Under the pieces are notes generated by a model that saw only the letters and a program-made list of their open reading frames with translations, had not been told where the DNA came from and ran no database searches. Of a stretch of 64,000 nt of DNA, positions 17,401 to 27,630 are shown piece after piece; the stretch's first letter is position 1, and the number at the start of each line of letters is the position of its first letter. The translations under genes were made by a program, and so were the position numbers. Origin of the DNA: Desulfobulbus alkaliphilus (GTDB taxonomy: Bacteria; Desulfobacterota; Desulfobulbia; Desulfobulbales; Desulfobulbaceae); NCBI RefSeq assembly GCF_016918545.1, contig NZ_JAFFQC010000014.1:43121-107120 (forward strand), written 5' to 3'.

Positions 17401-17433
17401 AAAAAAAAAGCCGCCTGGGATTCCAGGCGGCTT
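17401..17433 (-). terminator. Rho-independent terminator of the atp operon
   Basis: On the minus strand a stem AGCCGCCTGG / CCAGGCGGCT with a 4-base loop is followed by nine T. It lies 28 bp after the atpC stop codon and should end the ATP synthase transcript. Confidence 0.93.
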
Positions 17434-17460
17434 GAAAAACCAAGAAATGTAACGCTCTGG

Positions 17461-17877
17461 TTATTGCCGGGACATTTCAGCAGCCTTCAACCTGGCCAAA
17501 GCTCGTTGCAGAGCAGCTTCAGCTCGCACCCGATTGATGGTTTCCGTGGACTGTTGTGCCTGAGCCAGTCGCTTTTCAGCTCTCTCTTTAGCACGCAAGG
17601 CCCGGTCAACATCGATAGAAAAACCGGCTTCAGCACTTTCGACCAGAAAGGTGATTTTGTTGTTGGAGACTTCCGCAAAGCCACCGCTGACCATGAGATA
17701 ACGGGTTTGTCTGTCTTTTTTGAAACTCAGCGTGCCGGTTTTGATCGTGCTCAAATAAGGTGCATGATTGGCCAGTACCCCGAATTCGCCACCAACACCA
17801 GGGGCGGTGACAATATCCACCTCCTCACTGACAACAGGTCCGGTCGGTGTGACCACTTCCAGATGAATTTGCGCCAT
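17461..17877 (-). CDS. atpC: ATP synthase epsilon subunit
   Basis: This 138-residue protein has the epsilon beta-sandwich ([33 protein letters not shown]) and the C-terminal helical hairpin rich in Ala/Arg/Glu ([14 protein letters not shown]). It is a rotor-stalk subunit of F1 and can inhibit ATP hydrolysis. It is the last gene of the operon, 30 bp behind atpD and followed by a strong terminator. Confidence 0.96.
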   Translation of the reverse strand: MAQIHLEVVTPTGPVVSEEVDIVTAPGVGGEFGVLANHAPYLSTIKTGTLSFKKDRQTRYLMVSGGFAEVSNNKITFLVESAEAGFSIDVDRALRAKERAEKRLAQAQQSTETINRVRAEAALQRALARLKAAEMSRQ

Positions 17878-17907
17878 ATAGCTATCCTCGCTTCTATCGA
17901 CAACCAG

Positions 17908-19344
<1,437 letters not shown>

Positions 19345-19375
19345 CTATCCTTTGAAGATACCTCGTGGCATCCTG

Positions 19376-20251
19376 TTATCCCTTGAGTGCCTCAGCACCG
19401 CCGACAATGTCCATCAATTCGCCGGTAACCGCTGCCTGGCGAGCTTTGTTGTACAACTGTGTCAGATCCTTGATCATATCTTTGCAGGCCTTGGTGGCAT
19501 TGTCCATGGCTGTCATTCGTGCGGCCTGTTCACTGGCTCCAACCTCCAGCATGGCATGGTAAATCTGTACATTGAGAAAAAGAGGCAGCAGGACATCCAT
19601 GATTTCAGCGGGGTCCGGCTCATAAGTGTACGCTCCACCTGCACTTTTTCCTGCTGCTTCTTCTGTGGTGACAAGAGGCTTAATCGGAAGTAATTCTTCG
19701 ATCTCCGGCTTCTGCACACCAACAGAGTGAAATCTACCATAAACGATATCAACCTGGTCACTCTCGCCACTGAGAAAGGCCTCGGTAATACTGTGCGAGA
19801 TCTCCCGAGCATTGAACATCTGAAACGAACCCATGATATCATTGAAAGAGGTTCTCAATTGACCGGTCTTTCTGAAAAATTGGGTTCCTTTTTTGCCTAC
19901 GGTGACAAGTTGTACTCTTTTGCCGCTTGCTTCATACTGCTTCCGCAAGCGGTTGGCGGCTTTGATGATATTGGCGTTGAAACTGCCGCACAGGCCGCGG
20001 TCAGATGTAAAAACGACTATTTCAACCGTTTTGACGTCGCGCACTTCCATCAATGGGAGATCGCTGTTTTCCATGCCACCGGAGAGATCGCGCATTGTAT
20101 CGGCAAATTTTCCGGCATAAGGCCGAAATGATTCCATTTTTTCCTGTGCGCCACGGAGTTTAGCCGAGGCCACCATGTTCATGGCCTTGGTAATCTGCGC
20201 GGTTTTTTTCACACCGTTAATCTTATCTTTGACATCCTTTAGTCCTGGCAT
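19376..20251 (-). CDS. atpG: ATP synthase gamma subunit
   Basis: This 291-residue rotor subunit shows the conserved N-terminal coiled coil (INGVKKTAQITKAMNMVASA), the TSDRGLCGSFN motif, and the C-terminal helix (ARMTAMDNATKACKDMI ... YNKARQAAVTGELMDI). It transmits rotation between the membrane ring and the catalytic hexamer. Confidence 0.97.
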   Translation of the reverse strand: MPGLKDVKDKINGVKKTAQITKAMNMVASAKLRGAQEKMESFRPYAGKFADTMRDLSGGMENSDLPLMEVRDVKTVEIVVFTSDRGLCGSFNANIIKAANRLRKQYEASGKRVQLVTVGKKGTQFFRKTGQLRTSFNDIMGSFQMFNAREISHSITEAFLSGESDQVDIVYGRFHSVGVQKPEIEELLPIKPLVTTEEAAGKSAGGAYTYEPDPAEIMDVLLPLFLNVQIYHAMLEVGASEQAARMTAMDNATKACKDMIKDLTQLYNKARQAAVTGELMDIVGGAEALKG

Positions 20252-20268
20252 GAGAATTTGTCCTTATT

Positions 20269-21792
20269 TTAATTCAGGCCCTTTGTCGCCTTAAATGTTT
20301 CTCCAAAGGACGCCAGTGTCTTTTTCATTTTTTCTTCCAATTCAGGCGAAATGGCTTCTTTTTCGCGCAATTCAGTGAAAATGCCTGGCTCATTGGACTC
20401 AATATAGCTGTACATTTCCTGCTCGTAATCCGCCAGGGTATTGACCGGAAATGTATCAAGAAATCCCTTGGTACCGGCGAAAATGATGGTCACCTGTTTT
20501 TCCATCGGTAAAGGCTGATATTGCGGTTGCTTGAGGATTTCTACAAGCCGTTCACCTCGGGTCAATTGCGCCTGGGTTGCGGCATCGAGATCGGATCCGA
20601 ATCCAGCAAAAGCAGCCAATTCACGATACTGTGCAAGATCAAGTCGCAGCGTTCCGGCAACCTGTTTCATTGCTTTAACCTGGGCTGCACCACCAACACG
20701 AGATACCGAAAGGCCGACATTGATCGCAGGTCGAACACCGGCAAAGAAAAGGCTTGGCTCGAGATAGACCTGGCCATCAGTAATGGAGATAACGTTGGTC
20801 GGGATAAAGGCGGACACGTCCCCGGCCTGGGTTTCGATAATGGGCAGGGCTGTCAGAGATCCGGCACCCAGTTCATCATTGAGCTTGGAGGCACGTTCGA
20901 GCAGGCGGGAATGGTTGAAAAAGATGTCACCGGGATAGGCTTCACGGCCTGGAGGACGGCGCAAAAGAAGCGAAAGCTCCCGATAGGAAACAGCCTGCTT
21001 GGAGAGATCATCGTAAATAATCAGGGCATGCTGGCCGTTGTCACGAAAGTATTCGCCCATGGCGCATCCGGCAAAGGCAGACACATATTGCATCGGTGCC
21101 GGATCGGAAGCACAGGCGGCCACCACGGTTGTGTACTCCATGGCTCCGTGTTTACGGAGATTTTCAACAACCAGGGCCACTGTGGATTTCTTCTGACCTA
21201 TAGCCACGTATATACAGTGTACATCACTGTTTTTCTGCGCTATTATTGCATCAACACAGAGGGCGGTTTTGCCGATCTGGCGGTCACCGATGATAAGTTC
21301 CCGCTGTCCCCGTCCAACAGGTGTCATAGCGTCAACTGCCTTGGCGCCGGTGTAACACGGCTCATGGACACTCTTCCTGGCAATAACACCAGGAGCGATC
21401 ACTTCAATCTTCCGAGTTTCTTTGGCATTGATGGGCCCTTTTCCATCTATGGGCTGCCCGATGCCATCGACTACTCGGCCCTCCATCTCCGGACCGACCG
21501 GAACCTCGGCAATCCTGCCGGTTCGTTTGACGATATCACCTTCCTTGATATTACGGACATCGCCAAGAACAGCGCAGCCAACATTATCTTCTTCAAGGTT
21601 CAAGGCAAGTCCAAAGATGCTGCCGGGAAATTCGAGAAGTTCCATGGCCTGGCAATTTTCGACGCCATACACACGGGCGATACCGTCACCAACCGAAAGG
21701 ACGGTACCGGTTTCTTTCAGGTCAATATCTTTTTTATAGCCAGCTATTTGATCTTTAATGATCTGGCTGATTTCTTCGGCTTTGATCTGCAT
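20269..21792 (-). CDS. atpA: ATP synthase alpha subunit
   Basis: This 507-residue non-catalytic nucleotide-binding subunit has the P-loop GDRQIGKTA, the QKKSTVA segment and the family signature [17 protein letters not shown]. The N-terminal helix ([14 protein letters not shown]) binds the delta subunit. Three bases separate it from the upstream atpH. Confidence 0.98.
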   Translation of the reverse strand: MQIKAEEISQIIKDQIAGYKKDIDLKETGTVLSVGDGIARVYGVENCQAMELLEFPGSIFGLALNLEEDNVGCAVLGDVRNIKEGDIVKRTGRIAEVPVGPEMEGRVVDGIGQPIDGKGPINAKETRKIEVIAPGVIARKSVHEPCYTGAKAVDAMTPVGRGQRELIIGDRQIGKTALCVDAIIAQKNSDVHCIYVAIGQKKSTVALVVENLRKHGAMEYTTVVAACASDPAPMQYVSAFAGCAMGEYFRDNGQHALIIYDDLSKQAVSYRELSLLLRRPPGREAYPGDIFFNHSRLLERASKLNDELGAGSLTALPIIETQAGDVSAFIPTNVISITDGQVYLEPSLFFAGVRPAINVGLSVSRVGGAAQVKAMKQVAGTLRLDLAQYRELAAFAGFGSDLDAATQAQLTRGERLVEILKQPQYQPLPMEKQVTIIFAGTKGFLDTFPVNTLADYEQEMYSYIESNEPGIFTELREKEAISPELEEKMKKTLASFGETFKATKGLN

Positions 21793-21795
21793 CGA

Positions 21796-22344
21796 CTATT
21801 CTCTCCCCTTGATAGATTCCTTTAATCCATTAAGCTGTGTCCGTATACTTCCGTCCAGTACCAAGTCACCCACCTTGGCGATAATGCCTCCGATTATGGA
21901 CGGATCAACCCGGGTTTCAAGTATCACTCTGTTACCTGTAATTTTTTCCAGTGTAGCTTGTATCTTATCCAGAAGCGCAGGTTCTATGTCAAAAGCAGTG
22001 ACAATGGAACCGTGGCTGATGCCCTGGTCCTTGTCTACCATGACTTGCAATTCATGGGCGATATCCGGCAGAATATCTGCTCGTTTTTTCTCGATGAGCA
22101 GGTTGAGAAAACTGGTCATGATGGCGTCGGCCTGGACGGATTCAGCAATTTTTGCCATAACCTTCTGCCGAACTTCAAGAGGATACAGCGGGTTGGTGAC
22201 TGCATCACAGATTCCGGCATCGGTATCGGCGTACAGTCCCGCCAGTGCATTGAGAATTCTGCTGAATTCCTCGGTTGCTCCCTGCTCTTTTCCCAGAGAA
22301 AAAATCGCTTTGGCATATCGACGCGCTAGTATTGTATGTCTCAC
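21796..22344 (-). CDS. atpH: ATP synthase delta subunit
   Basis: This 182-residue stator subunit has the N-terminal helical bundle (RRYAKAIFSLGKEQG) and the C-terminal signature (RVDPSIIGGIIAKVGDLVLD GSIRTQL). It joins the b stalk to the alpha subunits. It overlaps the upstream atpF by 4 bp, so the two are translationally coupled. Confidence 0.96.
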   Translation of the reverse strand: MRHTILARRYAKAIFSLGKEQGATEEFSRILNALAGLYADTDAGICDAVTNPLYPLEVRQKVMAKIAESVQADAIMTSFLNLLIEKKRADILPDIAHELQVMVDKDQGISHGSIVTAFDIEPALLDKIQATLEKITGNRVILETRVDPSIIGGIIAKVGDLVLDGSIRTQLNGLKESIKGRE

Positions 22345-23054
22345 TGTACCGCACCCACTCTTTCAAGATATTGTTCGGTAATAGCAACCTGATCTGCTGG
22401 CTTCAGATTTCTAATGATCAGTTCTTCCGCCATGGCCGCGGCTTGTTCAGCTATCTCATCACGAAGCTGACGCTTGGCGTCCTCAAATTCAGCCTGCACA
22501 GCAGCTTCCGCCTGTCGTCTGATATCCTGGGCCGCCCGTTCCGCCTCGGCAAGAATCCGTTCCTTTTCATTCTCCGCCTGGGCAATCGCTTTCTGGACAA
22601 CGATTTCCATCTCCTTTTCCATGCCGGCCAGACGAATTTCAAAATCCTTATAGGACTGTTCCGCTTCGTCACGCCGAAGCGTCAGCTCCTCCAATTCCTC
22701 CTTGACCCGCTGCTGTCGCCCTTTTAAACCTGAGGCTATCGGTTTTGCCAGAAATTTGACGAGGATGAATACCAGGACGAGAAAATTCACGGTCCGCCAG
22801 AACAGATCCTTCAATTTTTCGGCTGACAGGGGACTGCCGTGATAATCACCGTCACCGGCTGCGTGCGCTTCAGCGGGCGCCAACAGAACGACAAGCCAAC
22901 CAAACGAACCCTGATCCTGCTGGGCACCAGCAACCGTCTGTTGATGTTCAGCATCAACAGATATCCCTGTCGCCACAAACAGGGACAGCGGCAGGAAACT
23001 GATCAGACAAGCCAGTACAGCGAGTTTGAAATACCTTGCAATGCGAGTTCTCAT
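22341..23054 (-). CDS. atpF: ATP synthase b subunit with N-terminal extension
   Basis: This 237-residue protein is the membrane-anchored stator b subunit. The usual b anchor and stalk start around residue 85 (FWRTVNFLVLVFILVKFLAK) and continue in a long charged coiled coil. Ahead of it is an ~80-residue extension with a signal-like hydrophobic stretch (LAVLACLISFLPLSLFVATG) and an alanine-rich linker. Such extended b subunits occur in several deltaproteobacterial lineages; the role of the extension is unknown. It overlaps atpF' upstream and atpH downstream by 4 bp. Confidence 0.94.
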   Translation of the reverse strand: MRTRIARYFKLAVLACLISFLPLSLFVATGISVDAEHQQTVAGAQQDQGSFGWLVVLLAPAEAHAAGDGDYHGSPLSAEKLKDLFWRTVNFLVLVFILVKFLAKPIASGLKGRQQRVKEELEELTLRRDEAEQSYKDFEIRLAGMEKEMEIVVQKAIAQAENEKERILAEAERAAQDIRRQAEAAVQAEFEDAKRQLRDEIAEQAAAMAEELIIRNLKPADQVAITEQYLERVGAVQ

Positions 23055-23482
23055 ACGTCCAGACTCCTTCCTAATATCTTTCCAGCCATTGCCTGGGCAA
23101 AACCGGCTGCATTCTTCTGCAGCTCCTTACTGGCGACCTCGATCTGTGACCGGAGATCCTGCATTTGTTGCTCTTTAAAGGTATCGGACTCCTGACGAAT
23201 CACTGCCAGCTTCTCGGCCCCGGCAGCTTGTGCCTGGGCCCGGGCGCCATCGAGAGCTTTTTTGGCCTTGCTGCTGGCTTCTCGGATCTTGGCGTCCAGT
23301 TCAGCCTGACGCTGACGAGCGCGCTGTTCAAATTCCGCCACTTCATCGTCGAGAGTTTCTATTTTCTCTGCCCGCTGCTCAAGAATACCGAGGATAGGCT
23401 TGTACAGGATTGCGTTGAGAACAAACATCAACACAATCATGTTGATAATGTGCATCACCATCGTGATATCGATCGAAATCAT
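23051..23482 (-). CDS. atpF': ATP synthase b' subunit
   Basis: This 143-residue protein has a short N-terminal membrane segment (MVMHIINMIVLMFVLNAILY) and a long coiled coil (RAEKIETLDDEVAEFEQRARQ). It pairs with AtpF in the stator. GAGGGG lies ten bases ahead of the ATG. It is the first gene of the F'FHAGDC operon; genes for subunits a and c are not adjacent and must lie elsewhere. Confidence 0.94.
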   Translation of the reverse strand: MISIDITMVMHIINMIVLMFVLNAILYKPILGILEQRAEKIETLDDEVAEFEQRARQRQAELDAKIREASSKAKKALDGARAQAQAAGAEKLAVIRQESDTFKEQQMQDLRSQIEVASKELQKNAAGFAQAMAGKILGRSLDV

Positions 23483-23785
23483 ACTAACTACCCCTCATTA
23501 CTATAGATATAACTATATCCCGTCAGGCCGGGTGAATGGCGGTTCATCTTTGTACCGGATAACTACTGAAAAATGCACTGACTGTCAAATCTTTTTAAAT
23601 CAAATTTATGGGATTTGTCAGTTATGTTTGCCAAAGTCATTAACCGGCTGTCCCAGGGGGAAATCTGCGCAGAGAATGCTGGACTTCAGCCATCTCCGTG
23701 GGGGACCTTTCGTGCCTGGGGAAAAATACCCGACAGCCCATTATTTTCAACCAGATTTTTCCGACCTCTTTTCTGGCGTACTTTT

Positions 23786-23866
23786 TCCGTGACGGCCAGC
23801 CGCTTTTTTTTGGTTTAATCTCCTGAACAACGCAGCTGACGCACGGACGAATGCTCAAGGATTCAG
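23786..23866 (+). repeat. CCTGAATCCGTGA element, copy 4, internally deleted
   Basis: About 81 bp: a damaged left end (TTTCCGTGACGGCCAGC) joined directly to the right end (AACGCAGCTGACGCACGGAC, then ATGCTCAAGGATTCAGG). The middle is gone. Its right end overlaps the 3' end of the OleD-like gene; the last codons and stop of that gene (N-L-N-P-stop) are read through the inverted repeat. Confidence 0.85.
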
Positions 23867-24880
23867 GTTTTCATCCACCTTTTCCGTCTGGCCGCTTTGC
23901 AGCCAGGCGATCAGACGATTCAGACCGTCCTCGGTGGAAACCAATTGACGGTAGCCAAGTACTCTGCAGGCACGCTCATGGCTGAACCAATGGGAATGTG
24001 CTAATTGATGGGCGAGGAATCTGGTCATCTGCGGTTCCTGTGCCAGACGTGCCATGGAATACCACGCCTCCAGGCCCGCACCGACAGCATAGGCAACGGC
24101 AAAGGGAACCTTGCGCCTGACCGGTGGAATGTTCAGCCGTACAAATAAATCATTGATCCAGTGCCAGAGACGGACGGGCTGATCCTGGCCAACGAAAAAA
24201 GCCTGCCCCGCTCCATCCCCCTGGCCAACCAGGTCCCTGGCCGCAAGGACATGGACATGAACCACATTGTCAATGTAGGCGATATCCACATAATTTTCCC
24301 CCGAACCGACTATTTTCAGACTTTTCTTCCGCCCTCGATCAAGTAACCTGGGGATAAGATGGTTATCCCCGGGGCCCCAGACAAGATGCGGCCGAATCGC
24401 ACTGGTGCGTAATTGGGAAGAATTGGCTTGCAGAACAAGCTTTTCCGCCTCAATTTTACTGGCGGCGTAATGGCACAGGGTGCGGGTGGCGTAGGGTATG
24501 GTCTCGTCAGTTCCTTCGATGCTGCACCGATCAAACACCACCGAAGGGGTGGAGGTATGGACAAGACCGCGTACACCGTTGGTGCGGCAGGCGGCGATGA
24601 CATTAGCGGTTCCGTCGACGTTGATCGCATGGTATTCATCCCGGTCGCCCCAGATACCTGCCTTGGCCGCAACATGGAAAACGATGTCACACCTGGCTGT
24701 GACCCGCACCATGCATTCGGGATCACGGATATCACCTTTGTGGCACTGCACTCCCAGCGCCGTCAGCTCCGGGTAGTGATTCCGGCCGACAACGACAACC
24801 TCGACCCCCTGCCTGACCAACTCCCGCACCAGTGCTTTGCCGATAAAGCCATTGCCGCCGGTGACAAGTACCCTGTCCAT
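23855..24880 (-). CDS. oleD: OleD-like NAD(P)-dependent 2-alkyl-3-oxoacid reductase
   Basis: This 341-residue extended short-chain dehydrogenase has the Rossmann motif TGGNGFIGKALV at about residues 7-18 and the catalytic YAASK at about 142-146. In olefin synthesis OleD reduces the 2-alkyl-3-ketoacid made by OleA to a hydroxyacid. I start at ATG 24880 (MDRVLVTGG), which has AGGAG ten bases upstream; the upstream TTG is less likely. Assignment rests on its place after oleABC, because the family alone also covers 3-beta-hydroxysteroid dehydrogenases. The C-terminus (ENLNP) is encoded by the inverted repeat of element copy 4, so the natural end may have been changed by insertion. Confidence 0.85.
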   Translation of the reverse strand: MDRVLVTGGNGFIGKALVRELVRQGVEVVVVGRNHYPELTALGVQCHKGDIRDPECMVRVTARCDIVFHVAAKAGIWGDRDEYHAINVDGTANVIAACRTNGVRGLVHTSTPSVVFDRCSIEGTDETIPYATRTLCHYAASKIEAEKLVLQANSSQLRTSAIRPHLVWGPGDNHLIPRLLDRGRKKSLKIVGSGENYVDIAYIDNVVHVHVLAARDLVGQGDGAGQAFFVGQDQPVRLWHWINDLFVRLNIPPVRRKVPFAVAYAVGAGLEAWYSMARLAQEPQMTRFLAHQLAHSHWFSHERACRVLGYRQLVSTEDGLNRLIAWLQSGQTEKVDENLNP

Positions 24881-24990
24881 AAACAACTCGCTCCTTTAAT
24901 CATCCCCGGACAGGTCATATGCACCAGAGGACCTTCCTTCTGCATGACCCGCCCGGCCGAGCCATCCTGACCGGATGACGATACCTGCTT

Positions 24991-25125
24991 CCTGAATCCG
25001 TGACGGCTGGATGCTTGCTTTGGATATATCTCGCTGTAATCAAGATATAATTGCAGCGCAATCCAAGATAATGACCTTCACCTGCCGCCTTTCGGTGCGT
25101 CCGTCTGCACGCTCACGGATCCAGG
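24991..25125 (+). repeat. CCTGAATCCGTGA element, copy 5, internally deleted
   Basis: A 135-bp short form with both inverted-repeat ends. The sequence jumps from GTCCGTCTGCACG straight to CTCACGGATCCAGG, losing the right-hand interior. It lies between oleC and oleD, 4 bp after the oleC stop, and so splits an otherwise tight operon. Confidence 0.9.
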
Positions 25126-25128
25126 GGC

Positions 25129-26760
25129 TCAACAGCCACATTGCAGCCGACTTTGCCTGCCGGCCCATTGCGCCAGTTGTTCCCGAAAAATCTTGGCATT
25201 GTGGCGGATGTCCACCGGAAAACCGGGATGCAGTAAAAACTGCTCGATATCCAGGGTCAGTTCATTGGCCATCGCCAACTGACGCAATTCGGCCACAAAC
25301 CTTTTCTGATCACGAATCGGTTCCACGGCTTCGACAACAATGACCGGTTGCTGTTTCCCCCAGGGACCGAGGCCGACAAGCGCCGATCGCCGGACCAGCG
25401 GATGCTCATTGAAAACAGCCTCGCAGGGGATGGTATACATCATGCCCCGCGCCGTAGCAACTCGGTGGGCTGCACGCCCACAGAACCACAGACGCTGCTG
25501 GTCATCGCAGTACCCCATATCCCCCATGCGGTGCCAGAAAGACTCGCCATCGACAATTTTGGCCTTGCGGGTCGCATGTTCATCAAAGGCATAGGCTCTG
25601 GTCACCACTGGCCCCTGAACGACTATTTCCCCGATCTCGCCCGGAGGCAACTCGCGGACCTCACTCCAGGAGGCCACCACATCAGGCCCCGGTTCAATGA
25701 TGCGAATGTGTACTCCAGGAAGTGCTTTGCCCACACAGGCACCACGACCGATGCGGGTCAGGGCCCAGGTCTGGCCCAGTATCTCTCTCCCTTCAATGGA
25801 AGCCACGGGCAGGCTTTCGGTGGCACCGTAGGGTGTAAATATTTCAGCTTTTTCAGGTAAAACGCGACGAACCCTGTCCACCAACTCACCTGGCACCGGT
25901 GCCCCGGCCATCAATACTTTCCGCACTGGCAGCATTATTTGTTCATCGAGACAATACCGACTGACCACATTCCAGATCGCCGGAGAACCGAAGGAGTAGG
26001 TAACCTGGTGCTGGATGAGGGTGGTAACAAATTTCGCCGGATCAACCTGGGCAGGCCTGGTGGGATCCATATCAGGAATGACCGCTTTGGCTCCGAGTGC
26101 GGTGGCGAACAATCCGAACAAAGGAAAACCAGGCTGATCGACGTCGCCAGACCCGATGCCGTAATAATCCCGAATGAGACGCAGTTGGGCATGAAAAATA
26201 CCGTGGGTATACTCTACTCCCTTGGGAGGGCCTGTCGATCCGGTGGTGAAAAGAATGGCGGCCGGATCATTCTGCCCCGCCTGAAAAGCTCTCCCTTCGA
26301 TTTCCTGCCCCTCGGCAGGCTCAAGTCCCGGTCCCATGCTCCATGGAGCCCGACCTATCTGAATACGTTTGCGGACCGTGACAAAAGGGGAACGGAAAAT
26401 CCAACTGAACAGTATTGCTTTGGAAATGCCGACCAGGATATCAGGCCGTACCGAACCGATACAGCGAAGCAGGTTCCTGTAGCCCATCCCCGGATCGATG
26501 AGAATGACCACCGCCCCCAGGTGAAAAAGAGCAAACGTCAGACAGAAAAATTCCATGGATGGACGAACCATCAGCATGACCCGATCCCCCTGCCGCACCC
26601 CCCTAAGATGAAGCGCCGTGGCAAACCCCTCACTGTTTCGATTCAAATCATGAAAGGTCCACTGCCGCCAGATTTTTCCTTCTCGGGCCACAAGGGCAAT
26701 TTGCTCGCTCTGGGTCGCGGCGACCTGCCGCAGCGCGAGGGCTATGTTGTAATCCTTCAT
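25129..26760 (-). CDS. oleC: OleC, AMP-dependent beta-lactone synthetase
   Basis: This 543-residue acyl-AMP ligase-family enzyme has the P-loop FTTGSTGPPKGVEYTHG at about residues 179-195, the TPYGATES motif, and the downstream YCDDQQRLWFCGR hinge. OleC converts the 2-alkyl-3-hydroxyacid to a beta-lactone with ATP. The start at 26760 follows GAGG and lies 4 bases beyond the oleB stop. Gene order oleA-oleB-oleC is the main reason to call OleC rather than a fatty-acyl-CoA ligase. Confidence 0.9.
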   Translation of the reverse strand: MKDYNIALALRQVAATQSEQIALVAREGKIWRQWTFHDLNRNSEGFATALHLRGVRQGDRVMLMVRPSMEFFCLTFALFHLGAVVILIDPGMGYRNLLRCIGSVRPDILVGISKAILFSWIFRSPFVTVRKRIQIGRAPWSMGPGLEPAEGQEIEGRAFQAGQNDPAAILFTTGSTGPPKGVEYTHGIFHAQLRLIRDYYGIGSGDVDQPGFPLFGLFATALGAKAVIPDMDPTRPAQVDPAKFVTTLIQHQVTYSFGSPAIWNVVSRYCLDEQIMLPVRKVLMAGAPVPGELVDRVRRVLPEKAEIFTPYGATESLPVASIEGREILGQTWALTRIGRGACVGKALPGVHIRIIEPGPDVVASWSEVRELPPGEIGEIVVQGPVVTRAYAFDEHATRKAKIVDGESFWHRMGDMGYCDDQQRLWFCGRAAHRVATARGMMYTIPCEAVFNEHPLVRRSALVGLGPWGKQQPVIVVEAVEPIRDQKRFVAELRQLAMANELTLDIEQFLLHPGFPVDIRHNAKIFREQLAQWAGRQSRLQCGC

Positions 26761-26763
26761 GCA

Positions 26764-27630
26764 TTACCTCAGGGTTCTTGCCAGGAACCCATCAATGCGC
26801 GACCGAATCGGCACCAGGGCATCCTCGAGCACATAATGGCCGGCTTCAGGAAAAAAATGAGCTTCAGCCTCGGGAAATCGGCTCCGCCACTCCTGATAAA
26901 ACGTTGCATCAAAACAGAAATCGCGTCCGCCCCAACACAGGACCATGGGCTTGGTCCGCAACTGAGCCAATCCGCTTTCCACGGCAACCAGGGTGTTCCA
27001 CGAGGGGTGCCGGGCATCCATGGGTATATCCTGGACAAATCGATGGATCGCAATCCGATTATGCCAGGAATTATACGGCCAAAGAAACCCACGGACAATC
27101 TCAGGACGCATCGGATGGGTCACAGCCATGATGACTGCCGCCCGAGCAAAGCCGTTCACTCCCCGGACCAGCAGGCTGCCGATTACCGGCCAGCGACAGA
27201 GAGCGATACGCAATGGCATCCGGGTTGAAGGGAAAGCTGCCGTATTGAGGACCACCGTACCGGCTATTCGCTGCGGGTTTCGACCCGCCCATCCCATACC
27301 GATGGCACCGCCCCAGTCGTGCACAACGAGCACACAGCGCTCAACGGACAAGGCGGCAAGCAACTGCTCCAGGTTGGCGATATGGTCAGCCAGTCGGTAG
27401 GGGTACCTCGACGGTTTGTCTGAAAAACCGCAACCGAGATGGTCTGGAACAATACATCGGTACCGATCCCGCAGGCTGCTCACCAGGTTGCGATACAGAT
27501 AAGACCAGGTGGGGTTGCCGTGAACCATGACCACCACCGGGCCCTTGCCCTCATCAAGATAAGACAGGGTATGGCCATCAATGGACATGGAATGGGGTTG
27601 AAAAGGATACTCTTCCAGGACCGTCGCCAT
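26764..27630 (-). CDS. oleB: OleB, alpha/beta-hydrolase beta-lactone decarboxylase
   Basis: This 288-residue protein belongs to the haloalkane-dehalogenase-like alpha/beta hydrolases. The nucleophile aspartate is D105 in LVVHDWGGAIG, the oxyanion region is MVHGNPTWSYLYR, and the catalytic histidine is H265 in PEAGHYVLE. OleB removes CO2 from the beta-lactone to give the cis-olefin. The ATG shares one base with the oleA stop (TAATG), so oleA and oleB are translationally coupled. Confidence 0.92.
   Translation of the reverse strand: MATVLEEYPFQPHSMSIDGHTLSYLDEGKGPVVVMVHGNPTWSYLYRNLVSSLRDRYRCIVPDHLGCGFSDKPSRYPYRLADHIANLEQLLAALSVERCVLVVHDWGGAIGMGWAGRNPQRIAGTVVLNTAAFPSTRMPLRIALCRWPVIGSLLVRGVNGFARAAVIMAVTHPMRPEIVRGFLWPYNSWHNRIAIHRFVQDIPMDARHPSWNTLVAVESGLAQLRTKPMVLCWGGRDFCFDATFYQEWRSRFPEAEAHFFPEAGHYVLEDALVPIRSRIDGFLARTLR

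Noticed and set aside
20521..21825. Long plus-strand open frame (434 codons) opposite atpA
   Set aside because: It is antisense to a perfectly conserved ATP synthase alpha gene, matches no family and has a composition typical of a mirror frame.
25939..27228. 429-codon plus-strand frame opposite oleB and oleC
   Set aside because: Antisense to two enzymes whose catalytic motifs are intact; low-complexity, His/Pro-rich translation.
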